Source: Vibrio hyugaensis (GTDB lineage Bacteria; Pseudomonadota; Gammaproteobacteria; Enterobacterales; Vibrionaceae). From it: a stretch of DNA of 64,000 nucleotides. Both the position numbers and the translations under genes were made by a program. Within the stretch, counting starts at the first letter, position 1; every line of letters starts with the position of its first letter. Location: NCBI RefSeq assembly GCF_002906655.1, contig NZ_CP025795.1:558001-622000 (forward strand). The letters are read 5' to 3'. This document shows positions 44,601-53,746 of the stretch, piece after piece. The notes below the pieces were generated by a model. The model saw only the letters and a program-made list of their open reading frames with translations. It had not been told where the DNA came from and did no database searches.

Positions 44601-45473
44601 ATGATGAATAAGCGTTCAATTACTCTACTGGTCACCGCACTAGCGGCATCGAACTATGTGTCGGCTGCGGACTTAGCGATTACCCACTACAACCTCGGTG
44701 AAAATGCGATCTTCCCTGCAAGCTCTGTGCTTGTTTCTGGTGAAAAAGAGCTGATGTTGTTTGACGCACAATTTAGCGTCAAAGACGGAAAAAAACTGGT
44801 GGAACAGATTAAAGAGAGTGGCAAAGAACTGTCGATGATTTACATCAGCAGCGGTGACCCAGACTATTATTTTGGCTTAGAGCCTATTGTTGCGGCATTC
44901 CCAGATGTCAAAGTGGTTGCGAGTGAAGCGGTTGTTAAACATATCGAGCGAACAAAAGACGCGAAACTGGCGTATTGGGGACCGATTTTAGAAGAGGGCG
45001 CACCATCAAAAATTGTTGTGCCTACTGTACTCAATGACACCACTCTGATGCTTGAAGGCAAGCGCATTGAAGTAAAAGAAATCAATACTCATGACGCTTA
45101 CCTTTGGGTGCCTTCGGAGAAGACGGTATTTGGTGGTGTATCGGTTTACAGTGGCGTTCATGTTTGGATGGCGGACACTCAGTCGAAACAAGAGCGTACC
45201 CAATGGTCTCAATCGCTGGAGCGCATGAAAGCACTGAAACCAAAAACCGTGATTCCGGGACACTACCTTGGTGACATGCCGAAAGGTGTGGAAGGTGTTC
45301 AATTCACTATGAACTACATCGCAGACATCGAACAAACGTTAGAAAAATCAAGCAAGCCATCATCAAGCGAGATTTCGGCAGCGATGAAGGCTAAGTACCC
45401 GCAGTTTGCTGCCACAGAAGGCGATCTTGAACTGGGCGCGAAAGTGCTGAGTGGTGAAATGGAGTGGCATTAA
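44601..45473 (+). CDS. Exported MBL-fold protein lacking the HxHxDH metal motif
   Basis: 290 residues with a signal peptide (ending 'NYVSA', ~22 residues). The metallo-beta-lactamase fold is recognisable from 'NAIFPASSVLVSGEKELMLF' and 'DAQFSVKDGKKLVEQIKESG', then 'LSMIYISSGDPDYYFGLEPI', where the canonical THxHxDH is replaced by SSGDPDY. Later ligand regions survive partly: 'INTHDAYLWVPSEKTVFGGV' and 'PKTVIPGHYLGDM'. With most of site 1 missing, hydrolase activity is doubtful, and it may bind a ligand instead. GGAATAAG precedes the ATG pair at 44601/44604. Confidence 0.8.
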   Translation: MMNKRSITLLVTALAASNYVSAADLAITHYNLGENAIFPASSVLVSGEKELMLFDAQFSVKDGKKLVEQIKESGKELSMIYISSGDPDYYFGLEPIVAAFPDVKVVASEAVVKHIERTKDAKLAYWGPILEEGAPSKIVVPTVLNDTTLMLEGKRIEVKEINTHDAYLWVPSEKTVFGGVSVYSGVHVWMADTQSKQERTQWSQSLERMKALKPKTVIPGHYLGDMPKGVEGVQFTMNYIADIEQTLEKSSKPSSSEISAAMKAKYPQFAATEGDLELGAKVLSGEMEWH

Positions 45474-45504
45474 TCTAAGCCTGTTATTCGCCATACTACC
45501 CAAA

Positions 45505-45531
45505 AACAGCCCCTCATTGTGAGGGGCTGTT
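45505..45531 (+). terminator. Terminator of the MBL-fold gene
   Basis: ACAGCCCCTCA pairs with TGAGGGGCTGT (11-bp perfect stem, 3-base loop), followed by TGTCGTAATG. T-tract weak, stem very strong. Confidence 0.75.
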
Positions 45532-45877
45532 GTCGTAATGGCTTTGCCACTTGTCGACGTGGTTTACGATGTGATTGCTGATGAGTAGTAAGTAATTAAA
45601 GGCGTGTTCAAAGCTTCAGAACAATTCTTGCCGAGTTACGTCACATACTGACACATTCAAAATCGGTACATGACCGATTAAATAACCATACAAAAAGTCA
45701 TATTTTTGGTGTCACAGATGATCGGCGTATTTTTCCCCAATAAATACCTAGTCTAACGTGCAAATTATCTGTTAATTCATCACGGTGATGGACGTCATAT
45801 AACTTGATACAGTTTGGCCAATTTAGCGTCTGTAGGGGTGTTTACACACTTCTTCATTGTCATAAGAGTCGAACGGT
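45532..45877. other. vgrG upstream region with a palindromic operator-like site
   Basis: About 345 bases holding the vgrG promoter. AATCGGT (45661-45667) is inverted as ACCGATT (45673-45679) around a 5-base spacer, which resembles an operator palindrome. No ORF of note; I cannot assign a regulator. Confidence 0.5.
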
Positions 45878-48193
45878 ATGGTTAATGATGTAGATTTCAC
45901 CTTTGATGTGGCTGGGTTCTCCGGTGCATTTAAAGTCGAAAGCTTTCGGATTACGGAAACAGTCTCTTCCCCCTTTGAAATGAACCTGACGGTGCTGTCC
46001 GATGACGATGCCATCACGTTTGGAGCCTTAAGCCGAAAAATGGGTGTCCTGAGCCTGTTTGGTCAAGGTGTGGGAACGGCTCGCCAGTTTAACGGCAGTA
46101 TCTCTGAGCTTCGTTACTTAGGCTCTGGTCGCCGCTTCTCGCGCTATCATATTACCTTGGCTCCACACCTTTGGTTTCTCACTCAACGCCAAGACTGTCG
46201 CATCTTCCAGATGCAGGCGGTTCCCGACATCATTCGTCAGGTCTTTGATGATGCAGGAATGAGCGATTACCGCTTTGAGTTGTCAGCGCAATACGAAGCG
46301 AAAGAGTACGTTCTCCAATACCGTGAAAACGACCAGCATTTTGTGCAGCGATTAATGGCAGAGCATGGCCTTTGGTATTACTTTGAGCACGGCACTACTG
46401 GGCATACCATGGTCATTGTCGATAGCAACGATGCGATACCTGAGCTCATCAGTTCACCTACTAATGCTTCTTACCTAGGACCTGTGATTTATCATGCCCA
46501 AGGTGGTGGCACGCCAGATCGAGAACACATCTTCGACCTCGAACAAACGCATCGTACTCGCACTGGCATCGTCAGCTATGGCGATTACAACTATCTCACG
46601 CCGAAAATCCCACAAGGCAAAAGTGCGGATGAAGGCCCAAACTTTGATTTGCAGCGTTACGACTATCTTGGCCGTTATACTTCACCAGACACAGGGCAGC
46701 AACGTGTAACGGAGTGGATGTCCGAATACACGGTGGACAGCCATCAGATTGAAGCTGCGAGCGATATCATGCGTCTTACCTCAGGCTACAGCTTCGATAT
46801 CAGCCAGCATCCTCGCGCAGGCATCAATCGTGATTACCTCATGTTGACGGTGATGCACACGGGCTTTAACCCTCGTGTACATGAGGAAGAGTCGAGTGAT
46901 GAGCCTACAACTTATCACAATCAGTTTATCTGCCTACCACGAGATGTGACATTCCGTGCACCTAAAATGGCGTCACCTGTCGTTGATGGTCCTCAAACTG
47001 CCGTTGTGGTTGGTCCTGCGGGTGAAGAAATCTACACCGATGAATATGGTCGCATTAAAGTTCAGTTCCATTGGGACCGCTACACACAAAGTGATGAACA
47101 TAGTTCATGTTGGTTACGTGTTAGTCAATCAATGGCAGCCCCGAACTGGGGAGCAGTCTATCTACCTCGCATTGGACATGAAGTAATTGTGACCTTCCTC
47201 GAAGGTGACCCAGACCGGCCATTAGTGACGGGTGCGGTGTACAACGGTTTACACACGCCACCATACCCGCTACCAGAGAATAAAACGCGCACTGTGTTTA
47301 GAACCCAAAGCCACAAGGCCGAAGGTTACAACGAAATGTACTTTGAGGATGAGAATGACCAAGAAGAAGTTCATTTCCGCGCTCAAAAAGACATGAAGAC
47401 CAAAGTGCTCAATAACCGTTACCGAGATATCGGTAATGATGAAGAGTTAAAAGTCGGCAACAACCAAGAAAACAACATCTTAGGCGACCGTAAAGAAGTC
47501 ATTGACGGGCATAAAACCTCCATCACTAAGCAAACCTTTATGGAGCAAGTTGAGGAAGATGTTCACGTTACTTACAACGCTAATGAGAAAAAGCAAATCG
47601 CGAATAATCAAACACTATCCATTGATGAAAACCGCCAAACAATGATTGGCAAAAGCACGTCTCTAGACGTTGAAGGAAATGCGACGCTCGCTATTCTAGA
47701 TAGTCGTTCTGTAGATGTCGGAAGTGATGATTTACAACGGATTGGTGCAAACCTCACGGTGGATGTTCAAGGTAATACGTCTATACGCTCAGATGGAGAC
47801 ACGACCTATATTTCTGGAGAGGAAATCAAAGTTCAGGTTGGCTATGCGGGATTAATACTAAAAAGCAGTGGTAAGATTCAGCTCTATGGCTCTTCGATTA
47901 CGATAGATGGTGGATCTGAGAGTATCATCAAAGGTGGTAAAGTCGCTATTAATCCGGGTAAAGGTAAATCTCGCTTTGTAGAAGCTCCGCCATATGAGTC
48001 TTTTATGCGTTATAACCAACGCATTGTATTGAAAGACCAGTCCACAGGTGTTGTACATGCAAACAAGCAATACAAGATAGTGTTTGAGGATGGAAAGGAA
48101 ATTTTTGGTAAAACTAACGACAAAGGTCAAACATCGTTAATAAATACCAAAGATTTAGAGGCTTCGTTTGATGTTTACTGGAGAGAGATTTAA
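45878..48193 (+). CDS. vgrG: Type VI secretion spike protein VgrG with C-terminal extension
   Basis: 771 residues forming the trimeric tip of the T6SS tube. Gp27-like head (about 1-370: 'FTFDVAGFSGAFKVESFRIT', 'LQYRENDQHFVQRLMAEHGL'), gp5 OB-fold (about 380-470: 'EEIYTDEYGRIKVQFHWDRY', 'RVSQSMAAPNWGAVYLPRIG'), then the beta-helix spike with 'EGDPDRPLVTGAVYNG' and repeated 5-residue turns (about 480-690). Residues ~700-771 add a beta domain ('KQYKIVFEDGKEIFGKTND') of transthyretin-like type, a common effector-loading extension. Its stop overlaps the effector start by one base (TAATG). No core T6SS genes lie nearby, so this is an orphan/auxiliary module. Confidence 0.95.
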   Translation: MVNDVDFTFDVAGFSGAFKVESFRITETVSSPFEMNLTVLSDDDAITFGALSRKMGVLSLFGQGVGTARQFNGSISELRYLGSGRRFSRYHITLAPHLWFLTQRQDCRIFQMQAVPDIIRQVFDDAGMSDYRFELSAQYEAKEYVLQYRENDQHFVQRLMAEHGLWYYFEHGTTGHTMVIVDSNDAIPELISSPTNASYLGPVIYHAQGGGTPDREHIFDLEQTHRTRTGIVSYGDYNYLTPKIPQGKSADEGPNFDLQRYDYLGRYTSPDTGQQRVTEWMSEYTVDSHQIEAASDIMRLTSGYSFDISQHPRAGINRDYLMLTVMHTGFNPRVHEEESSDEPTTYHNQFICLPRDVTFRAPKMASPVVDGPQTAVVVGPAGEEIYTDEYGRIKVQFHWDRYTQSDEHSSCWLRVSQSMAAPNWGAVYLPRIGHEVIVTFLEGDPDRPLVTGAVYNGLHTPPYPLPENKTRTVFRTQSHKAEGYNEMYFEDENDQEEVHFRAQKDMKTKVLNNRYRDIGNDEELKVGNNQENNILGDRKEVIDGHKTSITKQTFMEQVEEDVHVTYNANEKKQIANNQTLSIDENRQTMIGKSTSLDVEGNATLAILDSRSVDVGSDDLQRIGANLTVDVQGNTSIRSDGDTTYISGEEIKVQVGYAGLILKSSGKIQLYGSSITIDGGSESIIKGGKVAINPGKGKSRFVEAPPYESFMRYNQRIVLKDQSTGVVHANKQYKIVFEDGKEIFGKTNDKGQTSLINTKDLEASFDVYWREI

Positions 48194-49545
48194 TGAAAGA
48201 TGACCTATGGATTCATGCTGGCAGCTCAAAAACAACAGATGCAAATGATAAAGAGCCAGTAGAACTGAATGTTTCTGCAGGAAATATGTTTTGGGCCGAT
48301 GACCAAAGTGGCCAGGATTTAGATATACAATTTGCTGTAAATGGTAAACGTACTCCCTCCCTACCTAAAGAGTTCACGCCTAAGGCGACGCTGATTCCAA
48401 ATACCATTGAGGGTACGTGTAACTCTCTTGAAGTGTATTTGAATGGGCAAGGCTACAAAATACTAGAAAAAATTCCAACAGATGGCATTAAATCACCAGG
48501 GGATCTAAGAGCAGCGATACTGACTTGTCCTGCTCAGCCCCAGAATCAAAAAACAATTATTAAACCTAATAATAATGGTGATAATGAAGTAATCACTATC
48601 CTTAAAGCAAGTTCTACTTTAGTTCTTCCAGAAAACCTTCTCGGCGAAGTCTTTGATATCGACCAACTATCAGAGGAGGTAGTTTCTGCACTTTATGACA
48701 CTTTAGCAGAAAATGGTTTGCTGGCTCTGGAACAGTACGAGCACTTATCGAATGACAATAGGGATCAAAACATGGTTGCCACCATGCTGGTCCAATCAGT
48801 TGAGCACGGCAGGGTTTATTTACACTTCAAGAATAAATATGGGGCTGATGCTGCATTGGCGTATCTAAAAGAGTTTATATTTGAAGGGAGGTTTACTGTT
48901 AAAAGCATGCCACAATGGGGCGGGAAACTTGGTATTGTGTTTAAGGGAGACCGCAGAAATCGTGCATTTCTTACGGGTATAAACTACGGAATTGATGCTG
49001 ACAAAGTTCAAATGTTTAGCTCCATCATTCAAGCTTCAGAAGATATGGCATCAGGAAGCTGGAGAAATCTTAGAAACAACGTTTCAAGTAATGCAAATCC
49101 GTTTAAGGGAACAAATATTATATCTTTTGTTTTTGTTGCATCTTTTGATGTATATGAGTTTTTTACAAAAGATATTGGAGAGCAAAATATTGCTGAGTTT
49201 TTAGGTGCTTTAGGCATAACTACAGCAAAGCTTTTTATCTCCGGAGTAATTTCTATGCTTGTCTTAGCTTTTGCTGTTATGTATTTAGGTAGTTTTGGGG
49301 TAGTTTTAAGTGCAGGCATTCTTTTTTTAAGTATTGCCGGAGTGTCTTTTTTAGTCGGTTGGGGGATTGACGCTCTTGATACAAAGTATGAGGTTAAAGA
49401 TAAAGTAAAACTATTTTTAAAAGACGCTTTTCCTGGATTGACAATAGAAAATATGATCAATAAAGATATTGATAAAAACAAGCGTGATATTGATAATTAC
49501 ATTGGCTCATCAGCAATGCATGGTTCAGGATTTTTTGGGTTTTAA
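48193..49545 (+). CDS. Putative membrane-disrupting T6SS effector
   Basis: 450 residues, translationally coupled to vgrG (1-base overlap). The N-terminal ~150 residues are soluble ('TCNSLEVYLNGQGYKILEKI') and may dock on the VgrG extension; the middle (about 150-310) is soluble ('KSMPQWGGKLGIVFKGDRRN'); the C-terminus has 2-3 membrane segments (about 313-330, 343-366, 368-392: 'AKLFISGVISMLVLAFAVMY', 'GVVLSAGILFLSIAGVSFLV'). This architecture matches the pore-forming/membrane-disrupting effector class described in Vibrio (Tme-like); membership is inferred from layout and position, not alignment. No nuclease, lipase or amidase motif seen. Confidence 0.7.
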   Translation: MKDDLWIHAGSSKTTDANDKEPVELNVSAGNMFWADDQSGQDLDIQFAVNGKRTPSLPKEFTPKATLIPNTIEGTCNSLEVYLNGQGYKILEKIPTDGIKSPGDLRAAILTCPAQPQNQKTIIKPNNNGDNEVITILKASSTLVLPENLLGEVFDIDQLSEEVVSALYDTLAENGLLALEQYEHLSNDNRDQNMVATMLVQSVEHGRVYLHFKNKYGADAALAYLKEFIFEGRFTVKSMPQWGGKLGIVFKGDRRNRAFLTGINYGIDADKVQMFSSIIQASEDMASGSWRNLRNNVSSNANPFKGTNIISFVFVASFDVYEFFTKDIGEQNIAEFLGALGITTAKLFISGVISMLVLAFAVMYLGSFGVVLSAGILFLSIAGVSFLVGWGIDALDTKYEVKDKVKLFLKDAFPGLTIENMINKDIDKNKRDIDNYIGSSAMHGSGFFGF

Positions 49546-49553
49546 GGGGTACT

Positions 49554-50381
49554 ATGGAAGTTTACTCAGATAATAAAATAAATGAAGGGGCTAAAAGGTT
49601 TTCTATATTAATAGCTTTTTTTTGCTTTGCGCCGTTCCAAATAGGTAATGCTTTTTCTTCTGAATACTATATTCCTCAGATTTTTTGTTGGTCTATGTTT
49701 TTAATAACGTGTATTGTACCGTTGTATACATTTTCTAGTTTTGGGATGAGTTTGATTAAAAAAAGAGTTGAATTTGGTTTGTTGGGACTATTCTACTTGT
49801 TATTTAATATTTCAATGTTAATCATGGAGCCTGTAATTACAAGTTCTAAGGAAATCTTTGATATTAACTTTTATATGTTCATTATTCTGATTTTAACATA
49901 TTTTTTGGGTATTTTTTTTGGCGCTTTTTTTAGTAATGAAAATAAATTCCATAATAAAAATTATATTGTAGTTAGAAGTAATGAAATTGAACTTAGAAAA
50001 GTAGATGTATTTGGTGCTCTAAGCCTTCAAAGAATGCCTTTTCTAAGAGCTCCATTAAAAAAGATGCGAAATGCGTTGTATGTTGTTGCCTTTTTTATCG
50101 GGACAGGTGGTGCTGGTATTGGTATTGGGATAGCAGAACTGCTCAAACGTTCTGATGTTATAAGTCCTGAAGTAGGAGTTCATTCCGTTCTATTTTTCAG
50201 CCTTGGTATGCCTGTACTATTCACATTTGGAGTGTTGATTTACTCGATGGTAGCTTATCTGCTTGAGTGGCGGAAACTGATTGCTGGCATAGAGAAAGAG
50301 TTTGGTGGGCATAAAATCATCTTCAACTCTCAAAAAAAGTCTTATAAGAAGATTAAAGAGATACTAGATTCCAAAGAATAA
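49554..50381 (+). CDS. Multi-spanning putative immunity protein
   Basis: 275 residues with about six membrane segments (roughly 16-35, 39-67, 74-95, 103-127, 173-196, 208-238) and a charged C-terminal tail. It starts 8 bases after the effector stop. A membrane protein after a membrane-active T6SS effector is the expected immunity arrangement. The DNA is conspicuously AT-rich, with long T runs, unlike the flanking housekeeping genes, a sign of acquisition. No homology to a named family is recognised. Confidence 0.65.
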   Translation: MEVYSDNKINEGAKRFSILIAFFCFAPFQIGNAFSSEYYIPQIFCWSMFLITCIVPLYTFSSFGMSLIKKRVEFGLLGLFYLLFNISMLIMEPVITSSKEIFDINFYMFIILILTYFLGIFFGAFFSNENKFHNKNYIVVRSNEIELRKVDVFGALSLQRMPFLRAPLKKMRNALYVVAFFIGTGGAGIGIGIAELLKRSDVISPEVGVHSVLFFSLGMPVLFTFGVLIYSMVAYLLEWRKLIAGIEKEFGGHKIIFNSQKKSYKKIKEILDSKE

Positions 50382-50438
50382 TTCAAAAAACGTATATTAA
50401 GAAACCAGGTAGAGAATTGTTTTCACTGCTGTATAAAA

Positions 50439-50468
50439 CAAAGCCGCTGAGATTATCAGCGGCTTTGT
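50439..50468. terminator. Terminator between the T6SS module and the DEAD-box helicase
   Basis: AAAGCCGCTGA pairs with TCAGCGGCTTT (11-bp perfect stem, 5-base loop). Flanking genes converge; A- and T-rich tracts on both sides allow bidirectional use. Confidence 0.8.
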
Positions 50469-50487
50469 CGTTTTACTCGATATCCAA

Positions 50488-52047
50488 TTATTTAGCAGCT
50501 TGCGGACGTGGCTTACGACGTTGTCCTGACGGTTTACCGTTTGAAGGCTTCGCGTCTGCAGGTTTGCCGCTGTTAGGCTTGCGGTTACCTGATGGTTTGC
50601 CACCGTTACCGTTTTTATTTGCGCCCGGTTTGTTCGCTCCAGACTGGTTGCTATTCGGCTTGTTACCGCTTGGCTTGCCGTTTGAACGAGCTTGACCGTC
50701 ACGATTGCCTTTTGGTTTACCAGCGCCGCCTTTACCTGCTTCACCCTTGCCATTTTTGTTGTCACTGTTGAAACGACGCTTTGGTTTGTAGTTACTGCCG
50801 CTGTTTTTCTTCTCAGCGGTTTGACCGTTTTCACCTTCTGCTTTTGGCTTCTTAGGCTTTTTCGGTTTCTTAGGCTTGATTGGGCGAGTATCCAATTTAG
50901 ATTCTGGAACCACATTGGTTGGTGCAAAGCCCAGCAGCTCTTTACGTGGAAGCAGTTGTTGAATCAAACGTTCAATAGCAAAAAGCTCTGGTGCCTCTAG
51001 TGCGCATACCAACGAGATAGCTTTACCAACTTCACCAGCACGGCCTGTACGACCTATACGGTGAACGTAATCTTCTGCCACTTTTGGTAGCTCGAAGTTA
51101 ACCACTTGAGGAAGCTGAGGAATATCGATACCGCGTGCAGCGATGTCTGTTGCTACCAGTACACGAATCTCGCCAGATTTAAAATCAGCCAACGCTTTAG
51201 TACGAGCACCTTGGCTCTTGTTACCGTGAATCGCTGCCGCTGGTAGCTTTTCGTCCACTAAGAATTTCGCCAGGCGGTTTGCACCGTGTTTAGTGCGAGT
51301 GAAGACCAGTACTTGCTTCCAATCACCATCTTTGATCAGTTTTACCAGCATCGGCGCTTTCTTCTTCACGTCTGATGGGTAAATGCTTTGCTCTACAGTG
51401 CGTGCTGTCGAGTTTGCAGGGTTCACTGAAATCTCAACAGGGTTGTTCACAAGGCCTTTCGCTAGGTCACGAATCTCATTTGAGAATGTCGCAGAGAAAA
51501 GTAGGTTTTGACGTTGCTTAGGCAGCAAATCAAGAATCTTACGAATGTCGCGGATAAAGCCCATATCCAGCATGCGGTCCGCTTCGTCCAATACGAGTAC
51601 TTCTAGTTGGTCGAACTTCACCGCGTTTTGGCTGTAAAGATCCATCAAGCGGCCTGGGGTTGCAACCAATACGTCAGCACCTTTACGTAGACGCTGCATT
51701 TGTGGGTTGATCTTAACACCGCCGAACACAACAGCGCTGTTTAGCGATAGGTGACGGCTGTACATGAACACGTTTTCTTGTACCTGAGCAGCAAGTTCAC
51801 GCGTGGGGGTAAGAATAAGTGCACGAACGTGGTTACTACGAACGCGAGGACCGTTTGACAAACGTTCTAGGATTGGCAGCGTAAAGCCCGCTGTTTTACC
51901 CGTACCAGTCTGCGCTGCTGCCATGACGTCTTTCCCTTCCAGAATTGCAGGAATTGCTTGAGCCTGAATTGGCGAAGGGGTGTCGTAGCCTTTTTCCTGA
52001 ATAGCTTTAAGGATTGGAGCAGATAGACCTAACGAGGTAAAACCCAT
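50488..52047 (-). CDS. RhlE-type DEAD-box ATP-dependent RNA helicase
   Basis: 519 residues from the ATG at 52047 ('[13 protein letters not shown]'); five upstream codons are possible. All helicase motifs are present: Q motif '[17 protein letters not shown]', I '[15 protein letters not shown]', Ia '[11 protein letters not shown]', DEAD '[13 protein letters not shown]', SAT '[11 protein letters not shown]', VI '[12 protein letters not shown]'. After ~385 a long low-complexity basic tail follows ('[18 protein letters not shown]', then Gly/Asn/Lys-rich sequence to the end), which probably binds RNA. Likely role: RNA remodelling, ribosome assembly or mRNA decay, with growth at low temperature as a typical phenotype. 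Confidence 0.92.
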   Translation of the reverse strand: MGFTSLGLSAPILKAIQEKGYDTPSPIQAQAIPAILEGKDVMAAAQTGTGKTAGFTLPILERLSNGPRVRSNHVRALILTPTRELAAQVQENVFMYSRHLSLNSAVVFGGVKINPQMQRLRKGADVLVATPGRLMDLYSQNAVKFDQLEVLVLDEADRMLDMGFIRDIRKILDLLPKQRQNLLFSATFSNEIRDLAKGLVNNPVEISVNPANSTARTVEQSIYPSDVKKKAPMLVKLIKDGDWKQVLVFTRTKHGANRLAKFLVDEKLPAAAIHGNKSQGARTKALADFKSGEIRVLVATDIAARGIDIPQLPQVVNFELPKVAEDYVHRIGRTGRAGEVGKAISLVCALEAPELFAIERLIQQLLPRKELLGFAPTNVVPESKLDTRPIKPKKPKKPKKPKAEGENGQTAEKKNSGSNYKPKRRFNSDNKNGKGEAGKGGAGKPKGNRDGQARSNGKPSGNKPNSNQSGANKPGANKNGNGGKPSGNRKPNSGKPADAKPSNGKPSGQRRKPRPQAAK

Positions 52048-52299
52048 ATGTATGATTCTCAATTGTTGAGTTAGATAACAAGGCGTCGAATTTATGTGCG
52101 ACGCGAAAAGTGCGCCATTCTGAGGCTTTTAGGCGTCGGCTTCAACTATTTCTGTCACAGATAAATATTTGAAGTAGATCTCACTTCTCGCGGTATCGTT
52201 AAAATCACTGCTTTACCTAAAGTTAGCTTGAGGTTTTAAAGTGTTTTACAAGCAAAAGGAAAATCACAACGACAAACACAAGAAATAAGGAACAACGTT

Positions 52300-52728
52300 A
52301 TGAAAAGCTATGTAGAACACGCCAATATCTCCGTGGTTGATGCACGTAAAACCATCGAGTTCTTAACAACCGCTATCCCTGAGTGGACGATTCGTGGGAG
52401 TGGAAAAATTGATGATTGGTTTGGTCGTCCAATCGAGTGGTTCCATGTTGGAGATGAGCACTCTTATATTGCCATTTCCGATGGTGGTAATGGGGATGCT
52501 AGTCACTGGACAACACACTTTACTGGCATGAAACATCTTGGTATCGCAGTACCCGATGTAGAGGCGCTAATTACCCGATTAAAAGAAGTGGGCTATGAAC
52601 TTGACCACAGAGGGGCAGATCATCCATTTCGTAAAAATGTCTATTACTTAGAAGATCATGGAATGCAGTTTGAGTTTATTGAGTACTTCTCAGACAAAAA
52701 CAGCGAGCGTAACGATTACACTCAATAG
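52300..52728 (+). CDS. VOC-family (glyoxalase-fold) protein
   Basis: 142 residues, one full vicinal oxygen chelate domain with paired beta-alpha-beta-beta-beta modules. Candidate metal ligands: His in 'YVEHANISVVD', His in 'GMKHLGIAVPDVE' and Glu in 'MQFEFIEYFSD'. This is the pattern of glyoxalase/bleomycin-resistance/dioxygenase proteins. Substrate unknown. AAGGAAC precedes the ATG. Strong terminator after. Confidence 0.82.
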   Translation: MKSYVEHANISVVDARKTIEFLTTAIPEWTIRGSGKIDDWFGRPIEWFHVGDEHSYIAISDGGNGDASHWTTHFTGMKHLGIAVPDVEALITRLKEVGYELDHRGADHPFRKNVYYLEDHGMQFEFIEYFSDKNSERNDYTQ

Positions 52729-52745
52729 CAATCAAATCGAAGAAC

Positions 52746-52787
52746 AAGTGCAAAGCTATCGGTACGTGGTAGCTTTGCACTTTTTTA
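52746..52787 (+). terminator. Terminator of the VOC gene
   Basis: GTGCAAAGCTA pairs with TAGCTTTGCAC (11-bp perfect stem, 11-base loop), followed by TTTTTTATG. Confidence 0.88.
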
Positions 52788-52803
52788 TGTTCTTGGTTTA
52801 TCT

Positions 52804-53505
52804 TTATGCGTGGTCTAAGAAAGCCTGAGTAAGTTTTTGGAACAAGGCATCCACGCTCGGTCTTTCTTTAATATGAGTGAATAAGGGAGTATGAACGTCA
52901 CCGCGAATATGGTCGTCGTGACCGCATATTTGATTGCACAGTTTTACGGGTTCAACGATTTTTTCTACGTCCGTATCAATAAGAATGCAGGCCTGAGAGA
53001 GCACCATTTGCCCACCGCCTTTCTTCAACAACACACGTTGCGCGGTTCCCACCACTTTTTGTCCATTGATGTTTAGGTTGTAGTCCCCGTCACAATAGGA
53101 GTTTGGTGTGGCATGTACATCGACCTTAACACCGAGTTGTTCAAAGAAAACCGTTAGGACAGAACATAAGTCGAGATAGGCTTTTTTGATGTCGTAAGGT
53201 TGTCCGTCGGGCCAATGATAGATATGAGAAAGGTTAACGATGCCTGGTACTTGTGGTACTGGAGCACCGCCTGTTTTACGAGAAAATAACTTCCAACCTG
53301 AATCATTGAGAGCTTGTTCGAGCGGTCCTGAAGTCGGCCACTTTTTTCCAGCGGGTAGAACCAAAGTCGGACTTTTGACTTGCCACAGTAGCAAAACCTG
53401 AGAAAGTTGATCCGCTTGGACTTGCTTGATCAATTCATCTTCTTTACTAAAGACATTTGTAACTTCCGCTGCTTGGTAGCGGATCAGTTTGTTTTTGGAA
53501 GCCAA
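52804..53505 (-). CDS. Lipoate-protein ligase A family protein
   Basis: 233 residues with the BPL/LplA/LipB catalytic fold: 'SRKTGGAPVPQVPGIVNLSH' (the R..GGGAV loop, here RKTGGAPV), 'YCDGDYNLNINGQKVVGTAQ' with the conserved Lys, and 'QMVLSQACILID'. Family members attach lipoate or octanoate to 2-oxoacid dehydrogenase or glycine-cleavage subunits. At 233 residues it lacks the C-terminal accessory domain of E. coli LplA (338), like the shorter lipoyl/octanoyl transferase relatives, so it may be a transferase or a salvage ligase. No partner gene is adjacent. Confidence 0.82.
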   Translation of the reverse strand: MASKNKLIRYQAAEVTNVFSKEDELIKQVQADQLSQVLLLWQVKSPTLVLPAGKKWPTSGPLEQALNDSGWKLFSRKTGGAPVPQVPGIVNLSHIYHWPDGQPYDIKKAYLDLCSVLTVFFEQLGVKVDVHATPNSYCDGDYNLNINGQKVVGTAQRVLLKKGGGQMVLSQACILIDTDVEKIVEPVKLCNQICGHDDHIRGDVHTPLFTHIKERPSVDALFQKLTQAFLDHA

Positions 53506-53746
53506 ATTCAGTTCCTCATTTCAGTGACTCTTCAGTTTTACTCCAATTTAGGAACAAAAGCCAATCGATAAGTAAATCTTGTTTATAATTTATTTACCAT
53601 TTAAAACATGAGGTTAAATCATAATCATGGGTTTACTTTTAGGATAAAAATTTATTTTACAAATGCAACTGTTGTGATTGCAATGGTTGTTGTGTAATCT
53701 TTAAATCATACCCAATAACGAATCATTTTGAAAAGAGAATACTGCT

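Noticed and set aside
50397..50927. 176-codon minus-strand frame over the helicase tail
   Set aside because: An alternative frame of the low-complexity KPK/Gly/Asn coding region; Lys/Thr/Val repetition mirrors that repeat.
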